DNA from: Mytilus edulis
Lineage: Eukaryota > Mollusca > Bivalvia > Mytilida > Mytilidae
Length of the DNA: 64,000 bases
NCBI RefSeq assembly: GCF_963676685.1
Contig: NC_092350.1
Span: 45,801,705-45,865,704, forward strand
Direction of reading: 5' to 3'
This document shows, piece by piece, positions 54,400-64,000 of the stretch (the first letter of the stretch is position 1; each line of letters opens with the position of its first letter). Made by a program: the position numbers and the translations under genes. The notes under the pieces were generated by a model. That model saw only the letters and a list, made by a program, of their open reading frames with translations, did not search any database and had not been told where the DNA came from.

Positions 54400-56690
54400 A
54401 TATAGATGTTACAGTAAATAAGTGAAATTACATTAAATAACATTTAATCACTAAACAATTCAGGTAAAACATTTAATTACTAATCAATTTAGTAATTACA
54501 TGTATAATGATTGCTTAAATTTGTTTTTAGAAATATCCATCTAATGCCAGCTGTTCACAGTTTGTGTATTGAAACTGGAAAACAGCTGTTTTATGATTTT
54601 TGAACCTATTAAAATTCTTGTATGCCGGTGATAAAATTGTTTTCTGATTCTGTAAAAGGTACAAGTATAAACAAGTATGTAAAAGACACAGTTTTAATGC
54701 ACACTCATAATTTAATCACACAAATTAAGTTATTTAGAAAGGGAAGGTGTGTGAGGGTAGAAGAAAAATGGTATTTTGAATGTTATGTTATTGAAATTAT
54801 TGATGAATTTAAATGCATTTTGGGCATCAGACAATGTACCACAAATGCATTTCTTTCAAAGTCAATACTTGTTTATTTTGATAGGCAATTAGTCTAAATG
54901 CCACGTGTCAATTAAGTCGGTTACAGAATCTAAGAAACATAAAACTTACACCTTATGAGAGGGAACCACAAAACAGTATAATATATTGGTGACCATAGGT
55001 GCTGCGGAAGGGTCAGCAGACCCTACTCTACTTCTAGCACCTACTACCTAGAATAATTTACGCCGCTACTGTCTACATAAGGAAATGCTAAAAGAAAACA
55101 ACAGGGCACTTAATTTCTTAATATTTAACCCTACAACAGCAACATTTTGAAAACTTCACGAAAGTTGTAATGCACAGGAATAACCATTTGTTTTAACCAT
55201 TTGCAAATCATTAAGGATACAAGTATAGGTCTGCTATTGGATAGCTCTGGATTCGATCCCTAAATATATTCAGGCAATTTTTAGGTTAATCTTGTTTTTT
55301 CCTCAGATCTTTATCGTTTATGTTAGGTTGTTAGTTTTAAAAACATGTTGCTTGATAAACCACTAAAGATCGTTGCTAGTTCAGTTAATTGACAAAGTTC
55401 ATGTTTTTGAACAAGATATTTACATAGCAAGTGAACAGGAAATGTTGAACATTTCACATAAATAAATATTTTCAAAAATATCAAATAAATATTTTCAAAT
55501 ATGCTTATATATTTGAAAGGTTACATCATGTTTGTGTTTTATTTTTCAACTTGATAATATTGAATGTCCTAGTGCTGATAAGCATTATTTTATTTATGTA
55601 TAACAACTATACAATAGTAAATGTCTTTGTCAACAGCAAGTAAATAGATGTAAAAAAAATATTAAAAGGATAGTAACAGAAGTTACATTTAATTTCTAAA
55701 TTTGAATAATTACATGTTTTTCCTTATTTCACCTATTTACTATAACATATACATATATAAGGACTGGTGCAAAATGTTTTTATTATGATGTTGAAAAACT
55801 TGGTATATTGATCTGAAACAATCCAATGGCATCTTATATAAGTAATTGTTCATGCATTGTTTACATTTGATAAATTTGCGTACATGACCTTTAAAAAACT
55901 ATAATTATTGATTTTTTGGTTTGATTAAAAAAACATTTTGAATAGTAGAAAACAGGTATGACCTTATTATAAGCAGAAATGTAAAAAGTGAGTAAGGTGG
56001 TGTCATACCACCAATTACTCCCTCAAATTTAGAACGTATGTGAAAGTAGGCCTACTCGGACAAAACATAGTGCATTTGATGTCCTTGTTTACTTAAACTA
56101 ACCAACAAATGGGCAGAAATGACTTTTGGTAAAAGAGAAATATATTAAGACCATTTTTAGCTAAAATTTACTTGTTTATGAGTTTGCATTCAAAATTGAT
56201 GATTAATGCACTCCATAGTATACTAATTTAAGATTTCCAGAAAACCAGGGGTAATTTTTAGTGGTACCTCTATTCGGAAGACCTTTTCTTTTTTATATGA
56301 TTTTAAGCATCTGTTGAAAATTGGCATGTAGAAAGCTGATACATGTACAATTCAGGATATACCTGCTTTCTATGAAGTTAAACTTAAGGTAAAATATTTA
56401 GAAAGCTGTGAAAATTGTAAAATTTGGTTGAACAGATAGGGACTTTTAATTGGTGGTCTGACACCTAAAGTAAATCAAATGAAATGTTTAATTTCGATAC
56501 AAGTATGAATTCAGCTACTCACAGATCCAGCTTTATCTACAAAACAAATTGTAAAAATAGTGTGAAATATAATTAGTAAAAACTATTATATCATTAAAAA
56601 AAGAAAACTTACAATCAAACAGACCCAAAATCAATGCTATGATTATATTTATTCTCTTAAAATTTATAAGAAACAGTTATCAAAGGTACC
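54400..56690. other. Gene-free AT-rich stretch
   Basis: The 91-codon ORF at 54622-54897 has a plausible composition (EEKWYFECYVIEIIDEFKC) but no splice sites, recognised domain or neighbours supporting it. I leave it as unassigned. Confidence 0.35.
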
Positions 56691-56704
56691 ACGATTATAA
56701 TTTA

Positions 56705-56752
56705 ATACACCAGACGCGCGTTCCGTCTACATAAGACTCATCAGTGACGCTC
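56705..56752 (-). ncRNA. Hammerhead ribozyme motif, class 1, beside Penelope-like relic
   Basis: Minus strand: GAGCGTCA, CTGATGA, GTCT/AGAC, then GGAAC in place of GAAAC, CGCGCG, TC, TGGTGTAT. Stems I-III pair well. The G replacing the first A of the GAAA tract should abolish activity. The flanks match those at 345-480, so it belongs to the same dispersed repeat. It lies ~80 bp from the inverted flank of the Penelope-like fragment. Confidence 0.75.
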
Positions 56753-56830
56753 AGATCAAAATAGTTATAAAGCCAAACAAGTACAAAGTTGAAGAGCATT
56801 GAGGACCCAAAATTTCAAAATGTTGTACAT

Positions 56831-57708
56831 AGATGTTAAATAGAAATACGCAATATTTCGCAAAACAAATTAGCTTCACCAGGCGTGTGCATCTCTCAAG
56901 ATGAAATCGGATGCATTACAAAAAAATATTTTTGGAGCTTAATCTATACAAGAGTTGAGAAAAAGTGTAACATATTGGTTGATGTTGCATAAAATATGTT
57001 TGTAGCTACAACTACATGAAGTTGGAATAAAAGTCGCCAACATCGAAACCCAATTCGTCCGCACAGTCACAAAGAAAAAATACAACATATTTATAACCTT
57101 AAATTGCAAAACGCAAAATTGCATTTATGTTCTAACGTGTGGAACTTGCAAAATACAATATGTTGGTGAAACAGAAACACCATTTAACATCCGACTAAAT
57201 AACCATCGGTCATTTTATACAAAAGAAAGAAAGTGCCCAATTTCAAGACACCTTTTAAGAGCAGAACATGATTTTGAAAACGTCACATTTCAAATCATTG
57301 AGAAAATCAAAATTGGGATACACAAGGAAGACAAAAAAGAAAGAGATTTTGGATGCACCAGTTACGAACTCTTGAACCTGATGGACTCAATGAGAGAGAC
57401 GAAAAAAAAATTAAAAGCAAATCAAAACCATAATTATCTTGAAATTATACAAATTAATTTATAGAAATTCATACAATTAATCGAACATCTATAAATGTGT
57501 TAAACTTTTATTTCAACTGCATGTAGTTGTAGCTACAAACATATGTTATGCAACATCAATCAATATGTTACACTTTTTCTCAACTCTTGTATAGATTAAG
57601 GTACAAAAATATTTTTTTGTCATGAATCCGATTTCATCTTGAGAGATGCACACGCCTGATGAAGCTAATTTGTTTAGCGAAATATTGCGTATTTCTATTT
57701 AACATCTA
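56831..57708 (+). mobile_element. Penelope-like element fragment with inverted flanks
   Basis: Left flank about 56831-57033 and right flank about 57504-57708 are inverted copies (for example 'agatgttaaatagaaatacg' against 'cgtatttctatttaacatct', and 'gtagctacaactacatgaag' against 'ctgcatgtagttgtagctac'). Between them lies GIY-YIG endonuclease sequence. Inverted or direct terminal pseudo-LTRs are a feature of Penelope-like elements. Confidence 0.75.
57102..57415 (+). pseudogene. GIY-YIG endonuclease domain remnant of a Penelope-like element
   Basis: Reads NCKTQNCIYVLTCGTCKIQY directly followed by VGETETPFNIRLNNHRSF, the conserved cysteine-flanked start of Penelope GIY-YIG domains, then CPISRHLLRAEHDF and FQIIEKIK. 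A frameshift near 57345 moves to the frame with FWMHQLRTLEPDGLNERD, the usual C-terminal end of these proteins. The domain nicks target DNA for retrotransposition. The reverse transcriptase part is absent, so this is a 5'-truncated dead copy. Confidence 0.85.
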
Positions 57709-57709
57709 A

Positions 57710-58820
57710 TAGAACTTTTTAATGTATTGACTAGCGTGTTTAAGTTATATTCTTAGACATTTATATAATTTTAATTCAGTAACTGTATCAGTTTATTTTT
57801 ACAAACTGATCCACGCCTAAATAGATTGAATGTTGATTGTTGCTATTTTTAGACATTATATATATATAAATATATAAACCTAACATTGTTGGGTTGATGT
57901 TTAGACGAGTTGTATATATATATATATATTTATATATATATTTATATGCACTGCACAGACATGAGCGTTTATCATCATGCCGTGTTAGTACCAATTGTTG
58001 AAATGATCTACGACAACGGTAAGGTTGCCCATTAACGTGTGTGCGGCATCATTGCAAAACGATTTCAAACCATTCATGTACCTTGTAAATCTGACTCCTT
58101 GGGGGTCTGCTGTTTCTTGTGATCTAAAATTAAAGTTCTGAATGTTATTTTTCTAAAATAATTTAAAATGTTTCTTCTGCAATAGTTTGTGTTCTCCATT
58201 TTCCTAATTAAGGCATTTTGGTTTTACGTTTTTGAATGAATCTTCATGGATAAATTTCAGGGTTCTTTGGAGAATTTGTTTCAATAAAACACTTTTTTGC
58301 TCCAGTGTCAAATAACTAGACAAGTTTTGCATTATGAAAGAAGCAAAGTTGCTTCCTTTAATTTCAATTTAAATGTCAAACTATTTTGATATGTTTTTAA
58401 ATGGCAAATACCTGGAATTTTCTGGATTAATGATCATTAAATGTTATCGAAAATCAGTTTATTAAATATAACTTATCAATTCCTAAGATATTAGCAACCT
58501 TATATATCTTCTAATCACTATATGATACAATGTTATCATTTGCATGATTATAATTTGTGCTTTTTTGTAAAAAACGAAATACGGCATTAATCAAGATATT
58601 GAAAAGAACTGGACCAATCATTTATTGTTTTCTGTTTTTCAAATAACTTTGTAATAGTTTAAAGATATTTTTGACAGACCGTAAGATTTTAATTTCGGTG
58701 GTGTAATTTCATAAGGTGAATAATCAGATGATTGAGAGACCACCAATTTATTTGGTGTCGTCAAGAGCTTTTTGTCAATCTTTTCTGTATCTTTAAAGAT
58801 GATGTTTAGCAACCAAAACC
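57710..58820. other. Gene-free stretch with TA microsatellite
   Basis: TA/TTTATA runs occupy about 57855-57950 and create an artefactual tyrosine/isoleucine-rich ORF. I recognised nothing else. Confidence 0.5.
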
Positions 58821-58824
58821 AGAC

Positions 58825-59093
58825 CTAAACGCCTGTCCCAAGTCAGGAGCCTCTGGTCTCTGTTAGTCTTGTATTATTTTAATTTTAGTTTCTTGTGTAC
58901 AATTTGGAAATTAGTATGGCGTTCATTATCACTGAACTAGTATATATTTGTTTAGGGGCCAGTTGAAGGACGCCTCCGGGTGCGGGAATTTCTCGCTACA
59001 TTGAAGACCTGTTGGTGACCTTCTGCTGTTGTTTTTTTTTCTATGGTCGGGTTGTTGTCTCTTTGGCACATTCCCCATTTCCATTCTCAATTT
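58825..59093 (+). repeat. Dispersed repeat family B, 3' part
   Basis: Nearly identical to 12145-12415 ('gcctgtcccaagtcaggagc', 'ggacgcctccgggtgcggga', 'ttgtctctttggcacatt'), which makes it a young copy. Confidence 0.8.
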
Positions 59094-59599
59094 TATTAGG
59101 TTTGAGTAAGAGTAATTGTAATTAGCATTAATCAGCTGTAATTGATTACAATTTTTCAAGTTATCATTGTACTTATAATCAGCCAAAATGCGGATTGCAT
59201 ATTATCTCATTTAAACAATTTCTTTTCAAAATACCTTGTAGTCCTGATTACGTTTTGATTACATTCTAATTAAAATGAAAAATCTAAAATTGTGTGCATG
59301 GTCAATAAGTCATCCTTTTTTTGCTATTCATAAACATTTAAAAAATCCTTAACTTCAACTTGTTAAAATAGTTTTGGTTACATTACGCATGTTGGTTAAT
59401 TCATTTACTTCAGTAAAAAATAAACTGATACATCATTAAAGTAATTATTAGCTAAAGAAACGATATACATGGAGAAAAATAAATTCTTCTAAAGCAAGCT
59501 ATAACTGATTTGTCCTGGTAGCTCTTAGTTTCAATCAAAATATAAAAAAAAGTAAAAATCCAAAATAGCTATACATCTGATCATTCACATACAACTAAG

Positions 59600-60130
59600 A
59601 ATGGTAGTGGAGAATTTGTCAAAAAAGACAACAACCCGACAGAAGAGCAGATAACAGCCAAAGTTTATCAATGAATCTTCATTGAAGCAAAAAATATATC
59701 CAGGACTCGGAGGTGGGCCAAAGCTGGCCTCTAAATACAAATGTGTACACATTCAGTAACAATTGACCTCATTATAAACTCAAAATCATAAAAATGAACT
59801 AGAATTAAAAAAGAAAAAAAGAAAAAAGAACAGAGGCTCCCGAGTTGGGACAGGCACAAAATTGAGGCGGGGTATAAAATGATTTGTGAGATCGGAAACC
59901 TCCCCATATACATCTAACTAATGTAGAATAAACAAAAACAAAGTATACATACATTAAAAAACACTTTTAAAGAAGTCTGAGTCCGATGTTAGAATAGGTA
60001 ACATAACAAACTAAGGACATTGATACATACATTAACAGAAGATTACTAGCATGTACTAACATGCCAGCTGATTGAAAAATGATGACTTCATCATATGAAA
60101 ATCAAGCACAAGCCTTTTTGTAAGTGGTTT
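59600..60130 (-). repeat. Dispersed repeat family B, diverged reverse copy
   Basis: Reverse complements of the family's 'gttgttgtc', 'gcctgtcccaactcgggagc', 'gactcggacttctt' and 'atgccagct' blocks are present. The central part is changed. Confidence 0.65.
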
Positions 60131-60264
60131 AGAATCATAATATCATAAAATATTTGTGAAGAACATAACACGTATCATATTAACAACTGGTTTTAGAAAA
60201 AAATCTGTTTATTTCTGATGAAAAGACCATATGAGTGAATGATTTTTCATTCCAAAACATGCCA

Positions 60265-60455
60265 TCTTTAATGAACTTAGGACAGTATCGTAACTATATC
60301 CCTCTGAATAAGTCTATTTAAAGGTTTGATAAACTATTAGGGTTAATGCTGACATTTGTTTGCTTTGTAAAGAATATGACCGTAAAAGATTGGATGTGAA
60401 ACACTTAATGTATAAGATGTCTGCATGTTGGTTTGTATTAACGAATGATATCCTT
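60265..60455. repeat. Repeat related to 36694-36890
   Basis: Shares 'agtatcgtaactatatccct', 'tctatttaaaggttt', 'ccgtaaaagattggatgtga' and 'acgaatgatatcc' with the segment downstream of the 36-kb composite repeat. Confidence 0.7.
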
Positions 60456-60480
60456 AAGCTTGTACCTATCATCATATTTA

Positions 60481-60565
60481 GTAGGAGCGGCCTCGGTGGC
60501 TGAGTGCTGTTAGTGGTTACTACTGTTATCGCTAGCTAGTCAACACTGAGGTTGTGGTCAGGTTT
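60481..60565 (+). repeat. tRNA-derived pseudogene or SINE head
   Basis: 'gcggcctcggtggctgagtg' resembles the 5' half of a Ser/Leu-type tRNA (box A-like TGGCTGAGTG), and 'aacactgaggttgtggtcag' sits where the variable and T arms would be. Box B is degenerate. Not a functional tRNA. Confidence 0.4.
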
Positions 60566-60794
60566 ATATACATCAATGAAAAAAATGATAGGAAAATGCT
60601 TTGGTAAATGAAATTAAAAAATGAAAGATCTTAATCATAAGAAATTTTAAGACAAGTACAAATGCAATAGGTAGAAAAAGGTGAAAAACCATACACTTTT
60701 TTTTCTTAATTTATAAACTAAACAGTTTGTTGATAAAACATTTTCAAGATTAGCCAATAATGAAAGCTGTTATATAAACTAGCTAGGACAAATT

Positions 60795-60978
60795 TTACTG
60801 GAGGCAAAACTCTTCTATTAGGATATATATTTAAAAAAGATACAATAGAAAATGTTGATCTCAATAACGAAATTCCATTTTCAGATGTTCGCAAGTTGAC
60901 AAATGATAGAAGGGATATCCTTGAGGGGGAAATGTCTTATACAGAACCAACAGAAGCTATTAAAAAGTCATTGATCTG
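60795..60978 (+). pseudogene. Possible LINE ORF2 scrap
   Basis: One frame reads NVDLNNEIPFSDVRKLTNDR directly followed by RDILEGEMSYTEPTEAIKKS. This is reminiscent of the segment before the RT of L1-like elements (L-x-GE-(I/L)-T-x-EE-x-x-x-A-(I/L)-K). The following KSPG-type block is absent and the frame stops. Low certainty. Confidence 0.35.
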
Positions 60979-61059
60979 ATGGATATACCAGTGATTTTTT
61001 TTTATATTATTTTGAGTACATTTAGGTAAATATGTTCTACGGTCAATCAACTACGGGTA

Positions 61060-61215
61060 TATGAGGGTGGTGGTCGTATACTAGGTTGAAATGTCGGTAT
61101 CTCAAAAAGGGGGATAATCATGTGTATACCAATAAGAGATAAACCAAGACAATACATTGCAAAGTGTCGACCTATTAGGGAACAACCATTTAAGGTCAAG
61201 GAACAGTTATTGGGT
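61060..61215 (+). repeat. ~130-bp direct repeat, copy 1
   Basis: 'gtcggtatctcaaaaagggg', 'tgtataccaa', 'gagataaacc', 'gacctat' and 'acaaccattta' recur in the same order at 62605-62745. Confidence 0.75.
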
Positions 61216-61236
61216 TATATCGTCGATTTTTATAAA

Positions 61237-61814
61237 AGGAGTAGGTTCAGTAAGACCCCTTTTTGGCACCAAAATATAGCAGTTTTACAAAATTGTTAAA
61301 ATGTAAACTTTCAATTATTTTTTGGAGCGACGAATGCTTCTGATACATAAATATGGGCTGTTTTTGACAATACAATGCACATATATCGGGTACTATATTC
61401 CTTAAGTCATGCTAAATTACTGAAATCTTAACTATTTTAGCATTTTAGTAAAATTTTAGACGGTTTCCGTCTAAAATGAAATTTGCCGCATTCGTGTTCA
61501 TTCTTAATATTGAAATGTAAGTTGCATTTGATGATAATACATACCATATAAAGGTTGAGGATTAACACGGATGCAGCCACTTTCATTTTTGACAAAAACC
61601 GTCTGAAAAGTGATATTTTTTGGCATATTTGATAGATATTTTATATTTAAACTTAATTCGGAGCGTTTTTAATGAGTAAATTAGTTAAAATCTTTCGCAT
61701 ACGCTAATTGAATCAACTGAAATAGACACTTAAGTGTTTAAAAAGTGTCCAAAATATTTCGTCAGTTGAACTTGAAATTTAAGGCCAAAATCGACCCTTC
61801 CCGGACCTACTCCT
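61237..61814. mobile_element. MITE family AGGAGTAGGTCC, copy 3
   Basis: Both ends kept (AGGAGTAGGTTC and inverted AGGAGTAGGTCC). Same orientation and interior as copy 1. Confidence 0.75.
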
Positions 61815-61988
61815 TTTGCATACAAACTTGACGTGTTGAACTACATAATTTTATGAAAATCGAAAAAAATAAGGCATTTATCTCTTTTATTATCCGAAAT
61901 ATAACAGATTGGTTTCTTTCAATATGAGTGAATATTTGTATAGATAGCACATAAAATCGGCGAAAATATTTTAAAATTTGGCGTTTAA

Positions 61989-62368
61989 CATCGAATCACT
62001 AATTCTACTCCATACATTTTTCTTAAAAAAAACTATATGTTGTTTTTACATTAATTTCTGTTTTAATGATATAAAATAATCATATGGTCACCGACTTCTT
62101 TTTTTTGTCTAATCATCAATTTGTTACCTTGTTGGTAGTCAACGTCAACAATCAACGTTTTACGGTCTGTAACGCGATGACGTTACCATAATTTCGACGT
62201 TTTGTGGGAGTTTTTCACAAAGAACACGACTGTGAATGATGTATACCGTAAAAACGAAGTCGGTGATCCTTCATGTATCTTTATTTTGCACCATTTAAAC
62301 GGAAATGTATGTATCAACAACATATAGTTTTTAAGAAAAATCTATGGAGTACAATTAGAGATTTGATG
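61989..62368. mobile_element. ~380-bp fold-back element
   Basis: Arms of about 55 bp: 'catcgaatcactaattctac' and 'ttttcttaaaaaaaactata' at left, 'tatagtttttaagaaaaatc' and 'gtacaattagagatttgatg' at right. A second inner pair is 'caccgacttctttttt' and 'aaaacgaagtcggtga'. Non-coding. Confidence 0.65.
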
Positions 62369-62604
62369 ATTTTTAGACACATTTAAGAAGGTTTTTAGCC
62401 GATTTATGTGCTTTCTGTACAAATGTTCACCCATGTTGAAAGAATTTAATCAGTAATATATCAAATGATAAATGAGATAAATGCATAATTATTTTGACTT
62501 TCAGTTGAAGTTCATCGACCCAAAGTTATGCAAAGTTATACTGAAATCTGTAACATAGTCCATTTATTTTACTGTAACTTGACCTTAACATTTAACTTCA
62601 ACAG

Positions 62605-62745
62605 GTAGGTGTCGGTATCTCAAAAAAGGGGGATAATAACTTGTATACCAATGGGAGATAAACAAAGACAATATATCAAAAAAACTTGCGACCTATAAGG
62701 ATACAACCATTTAACATTAAACTTCAATATATTAGGGGCACGGGA
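62605..62745 (+). repeat. ~130-bp direct repeat, copy 2
   Basis: Second copy of the block at 61060-61215, about 1.5 kb away and flanking the MITE and the fold-back element between them. Confidence 0.75.
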
Positions 62746-62749
62746 GGGT

Positions 62750-64000
62750 TGGTATGTTTAAAAAAAAAAAATTTGCAATAAAAAAGTGTTTAAAAAAAAG
62801 AAAACATATGCCCCAGTCAATAAAAGGGTAGAACACGGTCGAGTTCTTAAATATTTTTCTTTCAAATCAAAGAAAGTTGCATAAGTCATGTATAATATTT
62901 AAATAGTAAAAAGTCAATCATAAACAAAAGTGAGAGCATATATTCTTGAATTTAACTCCCTGGTATATAAGAAAATAGAAATAGAACTGACTTTAAATAT
63001 TGATTTGGTTTTATTTGGTATTCTCACAAAACCCCATAAAAATGAAATAAGAAACTTAACAATTCTACATTTCTAGATGCACAAATTCATTGTAACGAAC
63101 CAATATTATAGCACTAAAAATCATCTCAAAGAAAAAACTGCTGGAACCCTGGGACTAATTTAGTATCATGAAAACGAAGATAAAGAAAAGACACCATATG
63201 TATTATATTTATTCTATATCCAAAAAAACCTTTGTTTTGCTTCAAGAGAGATTCTTCAGACATGTGTAATATTTTAAATAGTAAATATGCAAATCCTAAA
63301 TTATAGTGATAACAAAATATTCCTCAATTCTCAATACAGTTGGAATATTATCCATATAATATTGGCTTTTTATATCACCAAGATTTTTAAAATGAAAGGG
63401 TATCAATACAGAAAAATAAATCGAATTTTAGGCAAAAAACGAACCTCTTCTTAAAATAACCGCTGATTAATCAAATAAGTGTATTTTTGGGTGATTTTGA
63501 CTTCTCCAGTGTCACACAAACAAAGATAAACAAAAGACACCATATTTATAATATTTATTTTATATCCAACTAGCCTTTGGTTTGCAATCATATTCTGTAA
63601 TGTACCAAAGAATTTCAGTTAATATATTATAATTATTATGCATAAAATGTGTAAAACTCAACAGTATGCTCATCTGCAAAAAAAAAAATTATTAAAAATA
63701 AAACATTTAGGAAAATCAATCGAACAAAATTGTGGTATTTTTTTCTAGTCTATGTTAATAACAAAGTCAAACGACTTTAAATTACGATTTTTAACAAAAA
63801 ATAACAATAGATTTGCAAAACAATTCTTGCAGCCAGAGAGTGTAAATGCTTAGTTTACGGTACAATAAAAATTAAAGAATGTTATACAGTAATTGGTAGC
63901 ATATTGTGGTGATATATACAGTGTAGTCATTGAAATGAGAATTCTGGGGAGTCCTGTTGATCTACATGTACTCATGAAAATGCTATTCCTATTATTCCAA
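62750..64000. other. Gene-free AT-rich window end
   Basis: Homopolymer A runs and AT-rich sequence. Two similar blocks near 63185-63245 and 63530-63590 ('agacaccatatgtattatat' and 'agacaccatatttataatat', each followed by 'ttattctatatccaa'-like sequence) suggest an old local duplication. Confidence 0.45.

Noticed and set aside
54622..54897. 91-codon ORF as a small gene
   Set aside because: The composition is plausible, but there is no recognised domain, splice context, promoter or neighbour support, so I did not call it.
57788..57994. Tyr/Ile-rich minus-strand ORF
   Set aside because: It is encoded by TA microsatellite sequence.

Overview
This is a eukaryotic, AT-rich, intron-dominated window that I read as a bivalve genome, most likely a mussel (Mytilus). 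The reasons are the sparse exons with GT-AG boundaries and several dispersed repeats I recognise from memory as typical of Mytilus. A further reason is the set of small hammerhead ribozyme repeats of the kind described in bivalve retrozymes and Penelope-like elements. No search was run, so the species call is recognition only.

Layout. 1-8.4 kb is repeat-dominated: dispersed mussel repeats, a short unassigned ORF on the minus strand (1083-1571), arrays of a ~55-bp unit (3.5-4.7 kb) and a decayed Ty3/Gypsy pol relic (5.2-7.3 kb) interrupted by a hammerhead ribozyme repeat. 8.46-10.07 kb holds a signal-peptide exon and, 1.5 kb downstream, a short cysteine-rich exon with a dibasic cleavage site. 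They may belong to one small secreted-peptide gene, but their phases do not join directly. 13.26-26.56 kb is the one clear protein-coding gene: a five-exon SLC16/monocarboxylate-transporter-like protein of 444 residues whose introns are all phase 1. Its introns carry transposons: a 3.06-kb element with TTAA target duplications in intron 2, and in intron 4 a 1.8-kb element with ~460-bp inverted repeats ending CACCGTG and a 5-bp target duplication. 28.99-32.66 kb is a partial tandem duplicate of the last two exons, with both flanking splice sites destroyed (pseudogene).

33-41 kb is intergenic repeat territory, with minisatellites, MITEs and a tRNA-derived repeat. 42.1-52.4 kb contains three minus-strand exons that join in frame into a long charged coiled coil; both ends of that gene lie outside what I can recognise. 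53.3-57.7 kb holds a head-to-tail ~545-bp repeat with a hammerhead motif in each unit, then a Penelope-like GIY-YIG relic with inverted flanks and another hammerhead motif beside it. 58-64 kb is dispersed repeats, MITEs, a possible LINE scrap and AT-rich sequence without recognised genes.

The most interesting content is the RNA and mobile layer. Seven complete or degenerate hammerhead motifs and one half copy fall into two sequence classes whose stem III changes are compensatory. The CACCGTG/5-bp-duplication element has ends reminiscent of Transib/RAG-type transposons. The truncated transporter duplicate and the cysteine-rich peptide exon are the main protein-level points of interest.
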